Source: JBKHHU01 sp046539045 (GTDB lineage: Bacteria; Planctomycetota; Phycisphaerae; SM23-33). Taken from it: 16,562 nt of DNA. Positions 1 through 6,097 of this stretch are shown here, piece after piece. Below the pieces are notes generated by a model. It saw only the letters and a list, made by a program, of their open reading frames with translations. It ran no database searches and was not told the DNA's origin. The translations under genes and the position numbers were made by a program. The stretch's first letter is position 1. Each line of letters starts with the position of its first letter. Where the stretch lies: positions 1 to 16,562 of the forward strand of contig JBKHHU010000058.1 in NCBI GenBank assembly GCA_046539045.1. Direction: 5' to 3'.

Positions 1-79
1 CAGGCGGGCAATCTTCCAGCTCCATCCACTGGTCGAGTTCCTGAAGCAGCCGCAGGATGGCGTCTCGTGTCATTTCCAT
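1..79 (-). CDS. Start of an unrecognised protein, cut by the window edge
   Basis: An open frame begins with ATG at 79 and runs off the left edge after 26 codons (MEMTRDAILRLLQELDQWME, then LEDCPP). The visible part is an acidic, leucine-rich stretch that would form an amphipathic helix, and I do not recognise a family. A second ATG at codon 3 could also be the start. Upstream on the same strand, TTGCCG and TAGGAT are 17 bases apart, with the ATG 8 bases further on, so this could be a promoter giving a nearly leaderless message. Alternatively AGGA inside TAGGAT could serve as a weak ribosome binding site. Only the N-terminus is seen, so even its reality is uncertain. Confidence 0.35.
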   Translation of the reverse strand, partial: MEMTRDAILRLLQELDQWMELEDCPP

Positions 80-471
80 GGCGACGATCCTACCCGGTCT
101 CTCTTCTATCGGCAAGAACAAATAGAACCGTGAGTTCCACAAGGTAGAACTGCCGGGTCCATTTCTGTCTCTGTTCGGGTCTCTACCTCATAAACAGAGA
201 CCTCTCCCGGGAAACGACCGGTGAGACGAGTGATGTTGGAAGCGTGAACGTAAGTGCCTTCTTGGCAGTCTGATATGGATTCGTCGTCTGGACCTCTCTG
301 CGGTCCATCCTCCCTCATAACCAGAGCCTACAAGTTCTCTCTTCGCAGCAGAGACTTTCGGCCGAGAGGGCCAAAACGGGCGGCGAGACCAATTCGCCGG
401 TTATCTCCCTCGGCAAAACAGAGACACCGGCGGCGGAGGGCCAGAATCGTAACCCCTTGGCGAAACTGGCG
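80..471. other. Non-coding stretch with scattered repeats
   Basis: I see no convincing gene here. The frames that stay open have no family resemblance. The stretch holds several copies of a CAGAGAC word (195-201, 345-351, about 417-424). It also holds two copies of CTCATAA (187-193 and 314-320), the same word as the anticodon loop of the tRNA fragment at 556-597. The second copy is part of a 12-base match to the tRNA fragment in opposite orientation. Confidence 0.4.
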
Positions 472-510
472 TAAAAAGCGAAAAGGCCGCCGAGTTCTCT
501 CGACGGCCTT
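472..510 (-). terminator. Rho-independent terminator behind the tRNA-Met fragment
   Basis: Bases 483-494 and 499-510 form a 12-position stem with one mismatch (490 against 503) and a 4-base TTCT loop. On the minus strand the stem is followed by TTTTCGCTTTTT. It lies 46 bases beyond the 3' end of the tRNA fragment and reads in the same direction, as expected for a terminator that belongs to the tRNA gene. This suggests that the tRNA 3' half and its downstream DNA are the original chromosomal side. Confidence 0.6.
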
Positions 511-555
511 CTGCGTGAACCTCTGGGTCGCTGCGGTTTGCAGCGAGTCGACCAA

Positions 556-597
556 TAGCGGGGGGAGGATTCGAACCTCCGACCTCCGGGTTATGAG
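556..597 (-). tRNA. 3' half of a tRNA-Met(CAT) gene, broken at the anticodon loop
   Basis: Read on the minus strand, this is the loop CTCATAA (anticodon CAT), the 3' anticodon strand CCCGG, variable loop AGGTC, T arm GGAGG-TTCGAAT-CCTCC, acceptor strand CCCCGCT and discriminator A, with no encoded CCA. The 5' half is missing. The bases before the loop (GGTCC) do not pair with CCCGG, and no D arm or acceptor 5' strand occurs upstream. A cut at the anticodon loop is a known behaviour of tyrosine-recombinase integrases that use tRNA genes as attachment sites. I therefore read it as a displaced tRNA end (att-type site) and not as a functional tRNA. Elongator Met is assumed; tRNA-Ile with a modified CAT anticodon cannot be excluded. 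Confidence 0.75.
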
Positions 598-623
598 GGA
601 CCTAAGAGCCCTTTTCATAACCC
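588..623. repeat. 9-base inverted repeat at the tRNA breakpoint
   Basis: GGGTTATGA (588-596) is matched by TCATAACCC (615-623), 18 bases apart, with a further GGG/CCC pairing inside. The left arm is the anticodon loop and stem of the tRNA fragment. The right arm is an inverted copy just past the breakpoint. It may be the recombinase core-binding region of an attachment site (inference). Confidence 0.5.
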
Positions 624-683
624 ATTGGATTTGAAGCATTTCCCCGGAACACTAAGCCCCGCAGGGCTTTACGCTACCTCTGT

Positions 684-710
684 ATGATGAGCATGATGAG
701 CATGATGCGC
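684..710. repeat. Three tandem copies of a 9-base unit
   Basis: The unit ATGATGAGC occurs twice exactly (684-692, 693-701) and once as ATGATGCGC (702-710). It lies in non-coding DNA about 60 bases from the tRNA-associated inverted repeat. Confidence 0.7.
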
Positions 711-720
711 ACGACTGCGG

Positions 721-750
721 GCACAATTAGGCACAATTAGGCACAGTTCT
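721..750. repeat. Three tandem copies of a 10-base unit
   Basis: GCACAATTAG at 721-730 and 731-740 is followed by the variant GCACAGTTCT at 741-750. One-turn-spaced direct repeats next to an att-like core resemble integrase arm-binding sites, but that is only a resemblance. Confidence 0.65.
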
Positions 751-1020
751 GAACGACAGATCGACTCATCAAAGCCGGCAGGTAGACGTGTGACGACTCT
801 TACCAGGACACGATCCCTGCCAGCCTGCTTCCACAGCATAGTACCACGATCGAAGCCGAGGCGCAAGCCCCTGTTGAGACACCAGACTGCGGCTCGATGC
901 CTCGCCCTCTCGGGGTCCTGCCGCCGGCTTTGCCGGCCGCGGAGACACGGCTTTTCGGCAGTCGGCTCTTGAGCCTGATTCTGCTTCACAACAGCAGGGT
1001 TCCAGGTTTCGTCCGGCGAC

Positions 1021-1116
1021 TCAGGCTGCCTCCCTGTAGTAGCTTTTCAGCAGGCCGCCCAGGCGGCTGCGGACCTGCACGGTGCCTTGGCTGTCGAACT
1101 CAAGTGCGCAAGACAT
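1021..1116 (-). CDS. Possible 31-residue protein overlapping the end of the surface-protein gene
   Basis: An ATG at 1116, inside the last codons of the large surface-protein gene and in another frame, opens a 31-codon frame ending in TGA at 1021-1023. The product begins MSCALEFDSQGTVQVRSRLG and ends GLLKSYYREAA. Most codons end in G or C, like the real genes here, and the residue mix looks protein-like. A GGAGG lies directly against the ATG with no spacing, so initiation would have to be by coupling. It could be a small coupled gene, or the original C-terminus of a neighbouring frame left behind by a frameshift. I do not recognise the family. Confidence 0.35.
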   Translation of the reverse strand: MSCALEFDSQGTVQVRSRLGGLLKSYYREAA

Positions 1117-4100
1117 CCTCCATCTCGTTGGGCAGCGATGGCAAGTTCAGCACGTCGACGAGTCCGCCGTCCTCGGTTGTCAGGCTGTCAACCGGCATGA
1201 GCAGATCGGGACCGTCCAACTTATCGGTTTCCTGCTCGTGGGCCGGGAACTCGATCGCACTCGCAGGTTTGTCCACGAAGTTGACGGCGGCGTCTCCAGC
1301 ACCGGTCACGCTGTCGTCAAGACCCACCCGGTCTTCGGGGATCAGAGACAAGAGATCCATCGTGTCATAGATGCCGGGAAGAACGTCCGCTCGTGGAACT
1401 CCCGCCGTCAGAGCAGCAGCCGATTCTGGCGCCTTCCAAGTCAGCGATTGCCCCCATAGCGGCTGTCCTGCCTCCTCGACAGTGACAGGTGTCGCCGTAT
1501 TCCAAGCGAGCGACGCCAATCCGCCGGGAGGTACTTCGCCGGCTGTATCGGGTACCGTGATCAGCCTCAACGCGTTCCGCCCGGTGGTGATGTTGTCGCG
1601 GACGTAAGCGCTGTCGAAGGCGTTCACCAAGCGGTTTCGGTCGATGTCATAGACGTTTTTGATGTCCGCGGGATTTCGGCCGGTACGAGGGTTATCACGT
1701 ATCCCGCCGCTGTCGAAAGCATTGACGATCGCATTGCCGGAGGAGTTCCCCGTGTCTCCGATCGCGTTGCCGAAGTAGAACACGTCGTCGCTCCACAGCC
1801 CCGTCTCGGCTGTGGCCTTCACCGTCACCTGCAGCCACTTCTTGGCCACCGCCCCCTGGTCCCACGTCAGGGCAATCCGATGCGATCCGCCGTGTCCTCC
1901 ACCCGAGAGAACGGTCACGATCGGCTCGGGCGCTTCGGTCCAGTAGGACGGGTAGCTGCTGTTGCCCGCCCTGCAGACGAAGTCGGAGGCCGTGATTCCG
2001 GACGGATCGCCGACCACGTCCAGATCGACCATGACCCCGTTGATACCCTTGCTGTAACTGGTGTAGTTGGCAAAGCCAGCGGTCTGTCCCGGTCGAAGGG
2101 CCCGCTTGTCGGTGGCGATGGCCAACTCATCAGCGGCTGTGACGTCCGAGCCGTTACCGTCCCATGCGGAGCTGTTGTAGAACACGTGCCGCCCCGTGAT
2201 GGACGGCTCGAGCTCGAAGCTCAGGATCGTCCCGACCTCGCCGGGTTCGCCACCGTGCAACTTCAAAGTGTTAAACGCCTCGTCGGCGATGTCCACCGGA
2301 TCAAGAACTGCCGAGTAACTTCCATAGGGCAACGGTTGCACGTCGAGATGCCACGTCGCCACATAATCCACGCCATCCCAGTCCACCGACGTGATGGTCA
2401 CCTCTACCGGATCGCCCTGTGAGTCCAGAATGGTCAGCGCCTCGGTGAGATCGCTGGCCGATACGTCTTCGGAAAATCGAACGGAGACCGAATCCAGACG
2501 ACTGCGGATGAGCCCGTCGTTCAGCGTGACCTCCTCAACACGCGGGGCGGACTTGTCCACCGGATCCAGCACGAAGGCACGGACTTCGCCGTCCCGCTCG
2601 CCGGTGGCGATGATCTGCCCACTGCTGTTAATGCCCGTCGCCTCGGTGAGTGTCCAGTCGCTCTGGATGTAATCGTTCAGGTCTGCCATCACTCCCCCGG
2701 CATAGACGAAGGCCAGCCCATCCGAACTGCCAACCACCACACCAGACTCACTGACATCATGGGCAATGCTCCACGAGCCTTCGCGATTGAGCAACGTACC
2801 CAGCCCCGTCATCGTCCCGCCGCTGAGCCCGTCCGGCTTATACAGGAACGCCTCGCCGTGATAGCTGGTTCCTCCGTAGTAGGCCATGTCGCCACTGAGG
2901 CCCACCACGAGCCCCGTGTCGGTTATGTTTGTCGCGAAGCTCTGGGAGTCGCCCGGTAGCGCCCCGATGTCAATTGCCGTTCCGTCCTCGACGCGCATCG
3001 CGTGGTACTGCCCGTCGGCGTACTCGCCCCAGCCAACGGCCTGACCGGTGGCATTCACGTCTCGGAGGTCCGCCTCACCATCCCCGCCCCAACCGCTGAT
3101 CTTGATGCGCTCGTCCCACGCGTCGTTGACAGCATCCCAGAGCCACCCCGTCGGCACGGGGGAGGGGGCGTCGTAGTCGGTTTCACGTCCTACCGCGCTG
3201 CCGGTCACGTTGACGTCCATGGGAATCACGTCCAGGTCCAACTCGTGCCACAGTGGCGCACCGGTGTTCGCCTCCAGCAGGATCGATCCGTACGGCGGTG
3301 GCGGGTCCTCTGCGTTCTCAGGCGAAACGTACCAATGCTCCACCAAGGCATAGTTGCCCCCGTCAATGCTGACGCACTGAACGCCATTGACCGTGGTGCG
3401 AGATGAATCGAACGGATGCTCAGCACCCGACGGCAACAGCCACATCTGAGTATTGGTGGCCGTGGCTATGTACGGGTCGCCCCCACCGGCGGGATGCTCG
3501 ATCGTAGGAGCCCAATACGGGACGGTCATGCCGATCTGCCACACGTAAGACGCGGTGTTGCCGCCATCGAAGTAGTAGTCGATGTTCGAACTACCTGCCG
3601 ACCCGCGGGTAATGCCCACCGAGACCAGTCCGTCGTCGCTGATCGCCAGAGGTCGTGTCTCCTGCCAGTTGAGCGCCCGGTCCCGCAGGCCGTACCAATC
3701 CCAACTCTCCGGAAGCGAGGCATATCCGGGCGGTGCCGCCATCAGCGTCAGGGCGTAACCGCTTGTGACCTCCGGGCTGGCGGCCGTGTAGCCAGTGACG
3801 ATGACCTCCACCTGCCCCATCTCTACCGTGTCGTCTTCATCGACGACGATGTATGTAAAAATGTCCGTACCGGTGAAGCCCGGCATCGCTTTGTAGATCA
3901 CCTGTCCGCCGAGCAGTTCCACGTCCCCATGCAGGGCAACGCCCACGGACTTCACCGTGAGTCTATCGGTTCCTGATTGTCCCGCGGAGGTGCGGTCATT
4001 GGCCAGCACGTCAATGACCGCCTCCCCCGTCTGTGGGGACACCTCGGCCACATCATTCTCGGCCGCGGGGGTCCCGGCGATCTGCCCGATGCGCACGGGG

Positions 4101-4495
4101 ACAGCCACAGCATCACTGGCGGCAAGCTGGTCGTCCAGCAACTCGACCGTAAAGGCATCCACTTCGCCCAGCGTTCCGCCGGGCCGCACCCAGCGAAGTG
4201 TCTGACCGTAGCGCAGTTGTGTGCCCCCGGGCGAGACGGCCTGGCCATCCACCGTGAGCGTGCCGTCCAGCACCTCAGCCACACGGAAGACCAGCGCGTC
4301 ACCGTCAGGATCGGTGGCGTCGGAGGCAGCCACCAGCATGTCGTATGTGATATCGATCCAGTCGTTGACCAGGTCGTACTCCAGCGGATCGACCTGGTGA
4401 AGAACCGGCGCGCCGGCTGAGTTGGGATCGTGGAAGATCGGGTGGTGGTCTGGGACGAGGTCAACGAGCGTTCGATCGTGCTGCTGACCAACCAC
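1100..4495 (-). CDS. Large exported protein with cadherin-like, HAF-repeat and dockerin-like domains; N-terminus lost
   Basis: The open frame is 1131 codons, but the first 20 or so (GTG at 4495, no ribosome binding site) are antisense to a transposase fragment, so the true N-terminus and signal sequence are gone. Native sequence starts near 4425. Two cadherin-like/Ig segments come first (about residues 24-138 and 142-232), then a region I cannot name. HAF-type repeats follow (about 423-645; pattern of INxxGxxVG and haF/L words). Next are a SwmB-like Ig segment (646-745) and a module typical of planctomycete exported proteins (about 767-917, VFYFGNAIG). A dockerin-like pair follows (about 920-978; VNAFDSGGIRDN and DIDRNRLVNAFDSAYVRDN), then an acidic tail ending near VDVLNLPSLPN. 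Such proteins act outside the cell; the substrate is unknown. Without a signal sequence or proper start it is probably a pseudogene or silent. Confidence 0.8.
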   Translation of the reverse strand: MVGQQHDRTLVDLVPDHHPIFHDPNSAGAPVLHQVDPLEYDLVNDWIDITYDMLVAASDATDPDGDALVFRVAEVLDGTLTVDGQAVSPGGTQLRYGQTLRWVRPGGTLGEVDAFTVELLDDQLAASDAVAVPVRIGQIAGTPAAENDVAEVSPQTGEAVIDVLANDRTSAGQSGTDRLTVKSVGVALHGDVELLGGQVIYKAMPGFTGTDIFTYIVVDEDDTVEMGQVEVIVTGYTAASPEVTSGYALTLMAAPPGYASLPESWDWYGLRDRALNWQETRPLAISDDGLVSVGITRGSAGSSNIDYYFDGGNTASYVWQIGMTVPYWAPTIEHPAGGGDPYIATATNTQMWLLPSGAEHPFDSSRTTVNGVQCVSIDGGNYALVEHWYVSPENAEDPPPPYGSILLEANTGAPLWHELDLDVIPMDVNVTGSAVGRETDYDAPSPVPTGWLWDAVNDAWDERIKISGWGGDGEADLRDVNATGQAVGWGEYADGQYHAMRVEDGTAIDIGALPGDSQSFATNITDTGLVVGLSGDMAYYGGTSYHGEAFLYKPDGLSGGTMTGLGTLLNREGSWSIAHDVSESGVVVGSSDGLAFVYAGGVMADLNDYIQSDWTLTEATGINSSGQIIATGERDGEVRAFVLDPVDKSAPRVEEVTLNDGLIRSRLDSVSVRFSEDVSASDLTEALTILDSQGDPVEVTITSVDWDGVDYVATWHLDVQPLPYGSYSAVLDPVDIADEAFNTLKLHGGEPGEVGTILSFELEPSITGRHVFYNSSAWDGNGSDVTAADELAIATDKRALRPGQTAGFANYTSYSKGINGVMVDLDVVGDPSGITASDFVCRAGNSSYPSYWTEAPEPIVTVLSGGGHGGSHRIALTWDQGAVAKKWLQVTVKATAETGLWSDDVFYFGNAIGDTGNSSGNAIVNAFDSGGIRDNPRTGRNPADIKNVYDIDRNRLVNAFDSAYVRDNITTGRNALRLITVPDTAGEVPPGGLASLAWNTATPVTVEEAGQPLWGQSLTWKAPESAAALTAGVPRADVLPGIYDTMDLLSLIPEDRVGLDDSVTGAGDAAVNFVDKPASAIEFPAHEQETDKLDGPDLLMPVDSLTTEDGGLVDVLNLPSLPNEMEDVLRT

Positions 4496-4858
4496 CTGGG
4501 CTTCGCAGCCGGCACGATCGGGCGGATTTACAAGGAGCGTTGGCAGATCGAGTTGTTCTTCAAGGCCTTGAAGCAGAACCTGAAGGTCAAGACGTTCGTG
4601 GGCACCAGTGCCAACGCGGTGAAGGTGCAGATTTGGACAGCATTGATCGCGATCCTGCTGCTGAAGCTGATGCAGCTGCGATCGAGCTTCAACTGGAGCC
4701 TCTCGAACCTCTCGGCCATGCTGCGGATGAACCTGCTGACCTACCGGGATCTGTGGAGATGGCTGGATGACCCGTATACCTACCCGGCCTCCGAGCCGCC
4801 GGACGATGCACTGCCCCTTTTTGCGAATATCCTGGACAGCAAAACGGGGGGAACCTGA
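4421..4858 (+). pseudogene. C-terminal fragment of an IS4-family transposase
   Basis: The frame is open from just after a stop at 4418-4420 to the TGA at 4856-4858, giving about 143 residues. The IS4 signature Y-(2)-R-(3)-E-(6)-K is visible in YKERWQIELFFKALK, counted as Y34, R37, E41 and K48 from the GTG at 4430. E41 is the third catalytic acid of the DDE site. The conserved continuation KTFVGTSANAVKVQIWTALI and SLSNLSAMLRMNL is typical of this group. Full proteins are near 380 residues, so the first two catalytic aspartates are missing and the fragment cannot transpose. Its left break falls exactly where the surface protein loses its N-terminus, which suggests that an insertion followed by deletion caused both truncations. 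Confidence 0.85.
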
Positions 4859-5000
4859 AATGGCCGCCGCGAAATCGGGCCGAAAAGAACGGCCACGAGA
4901 GGGTCACAGACCGTCCAAAACCCCGGAATTCAGGCAGAATCACCCCCGAAAGGGCCGGAGAGCTACTGAACCGCGATTATCTTGGACAGCAGTGGTCACA
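4859..5000 (+). mobile_element. Non-coding 3' end of the IS4-family remnant
   Basis: The bases after the transposase stop contain no gene and look like the usual 3' flank of such an element. The word TTGGACAGCAGTGGTCAC at 4982-4999 may include its terminal inverted repeat. A related CTGGACAGCA occurs near 4831-4840. The partner repeat is missing because the left part of the element is lost, so the exact end is a guess. Confidence 0.4.
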
Positions 5001-5028
5001 AACGAAACGGGCGCGTATGAAGAGCTCA

Positions 5029-5072
5029 GCCGTAAGGCTCGGGTCAGCCGGCGATTTGAGAAGCTTTACGGC
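5029..5072. repeat. 11-base imperfect inverted repeat
   Basis: GCCGTAAGGCT (5029-5039) and AGCTTTACGGC (5062-5072) pair at 10 of 11 positions around a 22-base loop. It is the first of three hairpins within 200 bases between the IS remnant and the PEP-CTERM gene. Confidence 0.5.
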
Positions 5073-5094
5073 GATGGTCCATCGCATGAAGACA

Positions 5095-5147
5095 CGGACC
5101 GGTACTTGAGGCTGGAAGCTGCTTCGGCTTCTTGCTGTGCCGGTCCG
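5095..5147. repeat. Two-level stem-loop
   Basis: CGGACCGGTAC (5095-5105) pairs along its whole length with GTGCCGGTCCG (5137-5147), with one G-T wobble. Inside the loop, GAAGC (5115-5119) pairs with GCTTC (5127-5131). It may be a structured RNA or the end of a small mobile element; no T tract follows on either strand. Confidence 0.5.
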
Positions 5148-5190
5148 ACTGAATCTGAACCGCAATTGACGCTCTAACAGATACATTGGC

Positions 5191-5231
5191 AAAACAAGAC
5201 GCCCGCCGGGGCCTCTCAGCCTGGGCGGGCG
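5191..5231 (-). terminator. Terminator of the PEP-CTERM gene
   Basis: CGCCCGCC (5200-5207) and GGCGGGCG (5224-5231) form a perfect 8-base stem. On the minus strand the stem is followed by TCTTGTTTT (5191-5199). It lies 28 bases after the stop of the PEP-CTERM gene and reads in the same direction. Confidence 0.75.
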
Positions 5232-5258
5232 CGTTGATTGTACAGCTCCGCTGAATGC

Positions 5259-5867
5259 CTACTTGCGGCGTCGGATCGCAAGCAGACCACCCATCGCCAG
5301 CACACAAATAGAGCCCGGCTCAGGCGTCAGAATCATCTCGCCACCCACGGCCGCAGACATTGGCACGCCACCGCTCGCAAATGTATCCGGCACTACGGTG
5401 ATCACCGTTTGACCGTCAGGGCCGAAATCATAGTCGGCCGGCACCTCAAACTTTAACGAGAGCAGTCTCAGGCCAGCGCCAATATTCTCGGCGCTCGGTG
5501 TGAAATTATCGAAGTAGATATCCAGCTTCTCCGTTGGGCCAGGCGTATCGTAGGTCAGATCGTCAATCAGGATCGGCAATGCCCCCGTTCCAGGTGTGCT
5601 TCCATCGAAGCCACTTCCTTCGAACCCGCCGCCCCACGTGTAATCGAGTAGCTTCAAATTAGGGTCAGAAAATTCGATGGTGAACACAGCCGAATCCAGA
5701 TTGCCGCTGCCAGTCATCGGAACGTCAAGAGTGAAGCTGTTGTCTTGCGATACGGCTAGTTTCATTTCGCCACCCGGCCCCCGAGGCGCGATATTTACCC
5801 CCGCGTTCGCACTAGAAACAACAACCAACGACACTGCAACTGCAAACAGAGCGAGCTTTCTGAGCAT
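5259..5867 (-). CDS. PEP-CTERM sorting-domain protein with a cohesin-like domain
   Basis: This 202-residue protein has a clear signal peptide (residues 1-22, cleavage after SANA). It ends in the PEP-CTERM signal: PEP at 182-184, a short hydrophobic stretch 186-198 and RRRK at 199-202. In the known family this tail is recognised by an exosortase, giving export to the surface or matrix; no exosortase is in this window. The body (about 36-165) has the pattern of a cohesin-type beta sandwich: FTLDVPMTGSGNLDSAVFTI, a DPNLKLL strand, and a LRLLSLKFEVP strand near its end. The start is fixed by GGAGGAG ending 4 bases before the ATG. It has its own promoter and terminator, so it is a single-gene unit between two dockerin-bearing proteins. 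The cohesin assignment is by pattern and less sure than the sorting signal. Confidence 0.9.
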   Translation of the reverse strand: MLRKLALFAVAVSLVVVSSANAGVNIAPRGPGGEMKLAVSQDNSFTLDVPMTGSGNLDSAVFTIEFSDPNLKLLDYTWGGGFEGSGFDGSTPGTGALPILIDDLTYDTPGPTEKLDIYFDNFTPSAENIGAGLRLLSLKFEVPADYDFGPDGQTVITVVPDTFASGGVPMSAAVGGEMILTPEPGSICVLAMGGLLAIRRRK

Positions 5868-5871
5868 GATT

Positions 5872-5878
5872 CTCCTCC
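5872..5878 (-). promoter_or_regulatory. Strong ribosome binding site of the PEP-CTERM gene
   Basis: GGAGGAG on the minus strand, 4 bases before the ATG at 5867, is the best Shine-Dalgarno match in the window and supports that start. Confidence 0.8.
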
Positions 5879-5928
5879 CAAGGGTTTAGGATCCCAAATA
5901 CTGTGAGCATGAGCTAGAGCACATACAT

Positions 5929-5957
5929 ATTATACCACGGTATCCTGATTCGGGCAA
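5929..5957 (-). promoter_or_regulatory. Sigma-70-type promoter of the PEP-CTERM gene
   Basis: On the minus strand TTGCCC (5957-5952) and a perfect TATAAT (5934-5929) are separated by exactly 17 bases. Transcription would start near 5922, giving a leader of about 55 bases before the ATG at 5867. Confidence 0.7.
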
Positions 5958-6010
5958 GCATATGTTTCGAGACCGACCGATTTTTGACCGTTTTCTACTT
6001 GCCGACGACC

Positions 6011-6031
6011 TGTGCACATATTGAGTGCACA
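6011..6031. promoter_or_regulatory. Perfect 7-7-7 palindrome
   Basis: TGTGCAC (6011-6017) and GTGCACA (6025-6031) flank a 7-base AT-rich centre. It lies between the end of the giant gene and the PEP-CTERM promoter, 54 bases upstream of the -35 box. It may be an operator for that promoter, or a weak hairpin ending the giant transcript, although no T tract follows. Confidence 0.35.
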
Positions 6032-6097
6032 GTCCTACGGCCTGCATCAGAGCGGACCTTGAGCCATGCAATCCGGCATCAATACACACCGGTTATT

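Larger units (their letters stand above)
624..1020. other. Non-coding stretch between the tRNA fragment and the surface-protein block
   Basis: I find no gene here. It contains the two tandem repeats described separately. It also has a 6-base stem AAGCCC/GGGCTT with a 4-base loop (about 654-667) and a GCCGGC-TTT-GCCGGC hairpin at 923-937. Neither hairpin has a clear T tract, so I do not call them terminators. There is no recognisable integrase gene, although one would be expected near an attachment site. Confidence 0.4.

Noticed and set aside
588..623. Inverted repeat as part of an intact tRNA with an intron
   Set aside because: No 5' acceptor strand, D arm or 5' anticodon strand matching the 3' half is found within about 400 bases upstream on the minus strand.
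328..639. Minus-strand frame of 103 codons with the words RSEVRILPPL
   Set aside because: These words are the usual translation of a tRNA 3' half. The frame simply runs across the tRNA-Met fragment and its terminator.
684..750. Short repeats as a CRISPR array
   Set aside because: The units are 9-10 bases and directly adjacent, with no spacers.
669..989. Minus-strand frame ending in a histidine-rich HHAHHAHH stretch, possibly a metal-binding peptide
   Set aside because: The histidines come only from the 9-base tandem repeat. The rest is arginine-rich shadow translation with no family resemblance.
3952..4515. Minus-strand frame of 187 codons
   Set aside because: It is an alternative frame of the surface-protein gene, rich in S, T, R and P with no domain pattern. 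The other frame has clear cadherin-like segments.
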